DNA from: Dehalococcoidia bacterium
GTDB lineage: Bacteria; Chloroflexota; Dehalococcoidia; Dehalococcoidales; DAOWKM01
Assembly: GCA_030643695.1 (NCBI GenBank)
Contig: DAOWKM010000054.1
Coordinates: 1-7,264 of the forward strand
Direction: 5' to 3'
Length of the DNA stretch: 7,264 nt
The position numbers and the translations under genes are program-made. This document shows positions 6,219 to 7,264 of this stretch, piece after piece (the first letter of the stretch is position 1; each line of letters opens with the position of its first letter). The notes under the pieces are model-generated. The model was not told the origin of the DNA and made no database searches. It worked only from the letters and a program-made list of their open reading frames with translations.

Positions 6219-6235
6219 GCTGCTGAACCTGGCAA
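6206..6235 (-). promoter_or_regulatory. Promoter of the MFS transporter gene
   Basis: On the minus strand TTGCCA (6235-6230, 5 of 6) is followed after 18 bp by a perfect TATAAT (6211-6206). Transcription would start near 6199, only about 9 nt before the ATG at 6190. This decides the start codon: the upstream in-frame TTG is the -35 box itself. Confidence 0.7.
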
Positions 6236-6245
6236 TGGTAGATAA

Positions 6246-6275
6246 TTGCACTCTATAGCCTGTAGCTGGTATAAT
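6246..6275 (+). promoter_or_regulatory. Extended -10 promoter of thrS
   Basis: TGG-TATAAT (6267-6275) is a perfect extended -10, preceded by a weak TTGCAC (6246-6251) 18 bp upstream of the hexamer. Transcription would start near 6283, giving a leader of about 23 nt before the GTG start, too short for a T-box. It is back to back with the MFS promoter; the two -35 regions are about 10 bp apart. Confidence 0.6.
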
Positions 6276-6305
6276 CAGCTTCAGTAGATTAGGGAGACGG
6301 CAACA

Positions 6306-7264
6306 GTGGTTCTTAGTCAGGAGCAGCCGACGGGTGAAGATAAAAAAATAGAGATAATGCGGCATTCGGCAGCTCATATTATGGCTGAGGCAGTTCAATC
6401 TATCTTCCCCGATGCCAGGTTTGGCATCGGTCCGGCTATTGAAAATGGCTTTTATTACGACTTTGAGCTACCCCGCTCATTGACCCCTGATGACTTACCA
6501 CTCATTGAGGCTAAGATGGGTGAAATAATTGTCTCTAATGTGCCTTTTGTTAGACGAGAAATGGACAAGCAGGAGGCTCAGCAATTGTTTGCTACTCAGC
6601 CCTACAAGCTGGAGTTAATTGATGAAATCCCGGATGAAAGGGTTAGCTTATATCAACAGGGGTCATTTGTTGATTTATGCCGTGGACCCCATGTAAATTC
6701 TACCGGAGAAATAAAGGCTTTCAAGCTGGTTAGCATCGCTGGAGCCTATTGGCGAGGTGACGAGCACCGCCCTATGTTACAGCGGATATACGGTGTTGCT
6801 TTTGACACAGAGGAGGCTTTAGCCGAACACCTGAAGAAGCTTGATGAGGCAGCTAAGCGTGACCATAGGAAGTTAGGCAGAGAGCTTGACCTGTTTAGCA
6901 TTCGTGAAGAAGCTGGACCAGGGCTGGTTCTCTGGCACCCTAAAGGGGCAGTGATACGCCGCGTTATTGAGGACTTCTGGAGAGTTGAGCACATTAAGCG
7001 TGGCTATGATATTGTATACACCCCACATATTGCCAGACTGGATTTGTGGAAGACCAGTGGGCATTGGGAATTTTATCGTGACTACTTATATAGCCCAATG
7101 GAGGTGGAGGGGCAGGAGTATATTGTCAGACCAATGAACTGCCTGGGTCATATCTTGATTTATAAAACAAGCTTGCACAGTTATCGTGAATTACCACTGC
7201 GTTATGCTGAGCTAGGTACCGTTTACCGCTATGAGCGCTCTGGGGTGCTACACGGTCTGTCCCG
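6306..7264 (+). CDS. thrS: Threonyl-tRNA synthetase lacking the TGS domain (runs off right edge)
   Basis: The first 319 codons of ThrRS, the cytoplasmic class II enzyme that charges tRNA-Thr. The start is GTG at 6306, 9 nt after AGGGAG (6291-6296); an in-frame TAG at 6285-6287 excludes a longer form. The usual N-terminal TGS domain (about 60 residues in E. coli) is absent: the editing domain begins almost at once with H20-SAA-H24, and DLCRGPH supplies C125 and H129. These four match E. coli H73, H77, C182 and H186, so proofreading of mischarged serine should be intact. AGAYWRGD and LQRIYG follow, then the linker AAKRDHRKLGRELDL and the catalytic core with the motif 1 region, TSGHW, C279 of MNCLGH (zinc ligand, E. 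coli C334), and motif 2 YRYERSG with R308. The other zinc ligands lie beyond the edge. MNCLGH replaces the more common MNCPGH. Confidence 0.96.
   Translation, partial: MVLSQEQPTGEDKKIEIMRHSAAHIMAEAVQSIFPDARFGIGPAIENGFYYDFELPRSLTPDDLPLIEAKMGEIIVSNVPFVRREMDKQEAQQLFATQPYKLELIDEIPDERVSLYQQGSFVDLCRGPHVNSTGEIKAFKLVSIAGAYWRGDEHRPMLQRIYGVAFDTEEALAEHLKKLDEAAKRDHRKLGRELDLFSIREEAGPGLVLWHPKGAVIRRVIEDFWRVEHIKRGYDIVYTPHIARLDLWKTSGHWEFYRDYLYSPMEVEGQEYIVRPMNCLGHILIYKTSLHSYRELPLRYAELGTVYRYERSGVLHGLS

Noticed and set aside
6276..6305. T-box or other long leader control of thrS
   Set aside because: The predicted leader is about 23 nt, far too short for a T-box, and no upstream specifier structure is seen.
6207..6398. 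Minus-strand 63-aa open frame across the thrS promoter
   Set aside because: It is antisense to the thrS start, overlaps both promoters and has no family resemblance.
1..7264. CRISPR array, insertion sequence, phage or plasmid genes
   Set aside because: No regularly spaced repeats, transposase or integrase motifs, or long terminal repeats were seen on either strand.

Overview
This window looks like ordinary chromosomal DNA from a free-living bacterium, with moderate GC content and strong Shine-Dalgarno and sigma-70-type promoter signals. The gene set would fit a Dehalococcoidia-like member of the Chloroflexota: a TGS-less threonyl-tRNA synthetase, a DUF2344 protein next to tilS, and a neurotransmitter:sodium symporter with its tiny MetS-like partner. 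That lineage call is inferred from remembered gene content, not from any search. I see no phage, transposon, CRISPR array or plasmid genes.

The left part (1-2060) is a minus-strand operon. It runs from a CNNM/CorC-HlyC membrane protein with a CBS pair (2060-783), through a DUF2344 radical-SAM-linked protein (802-155, overlapping by 20 bp), to the first 48 codons of tilS (145-1), which leaves the window. A consensus promoter for it lies at 2145-2117.

The 357-bp gap 2061-2417 holds two divergent TTGACA promoters and a GC-rich hairpin in the predicted leader of the rightward transcript. That transcript carries an SNF-family sodium-coupled transporter (2418-3935, TTG start) and, overlapping its stop codon as ATGA, a 35-codon single-helix protein of the MetS type (3932-4039), followed by a terminator-like hairpin. 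These two probably form one amino-acid importer.

A single tRNA-Val(CAC) gene with its own promoter (4154-4267) faces a transaldolase/fructose-6-phosphate aldolase gene on the minus strand (4970-4287). Upstream of that is an MFS exporter, also on the minus strand (6190-5051).

The MFS gene and thrS (from 6306, running off the right edge) are divergent. The MFS promoter has its -10 box inside a perfect 18-bp palindrome, a likely operator, and its transcript would be almost leaderless. The thrS promoter has an extended -10. The ThrRS starts directly at the editing domain and lacks the TGS domain.

The most useful observations are the two genes easily missed (the tilS start and the 35-aa MetS-like ORF), the palindromic operator with a start-codon correction for the MFS gene, the TGS-less ThrRS, and the active-site Phe that argues for transaldolase rather than F6P aldolase activity. 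I found nothing that amounts to a wholly new biological system.
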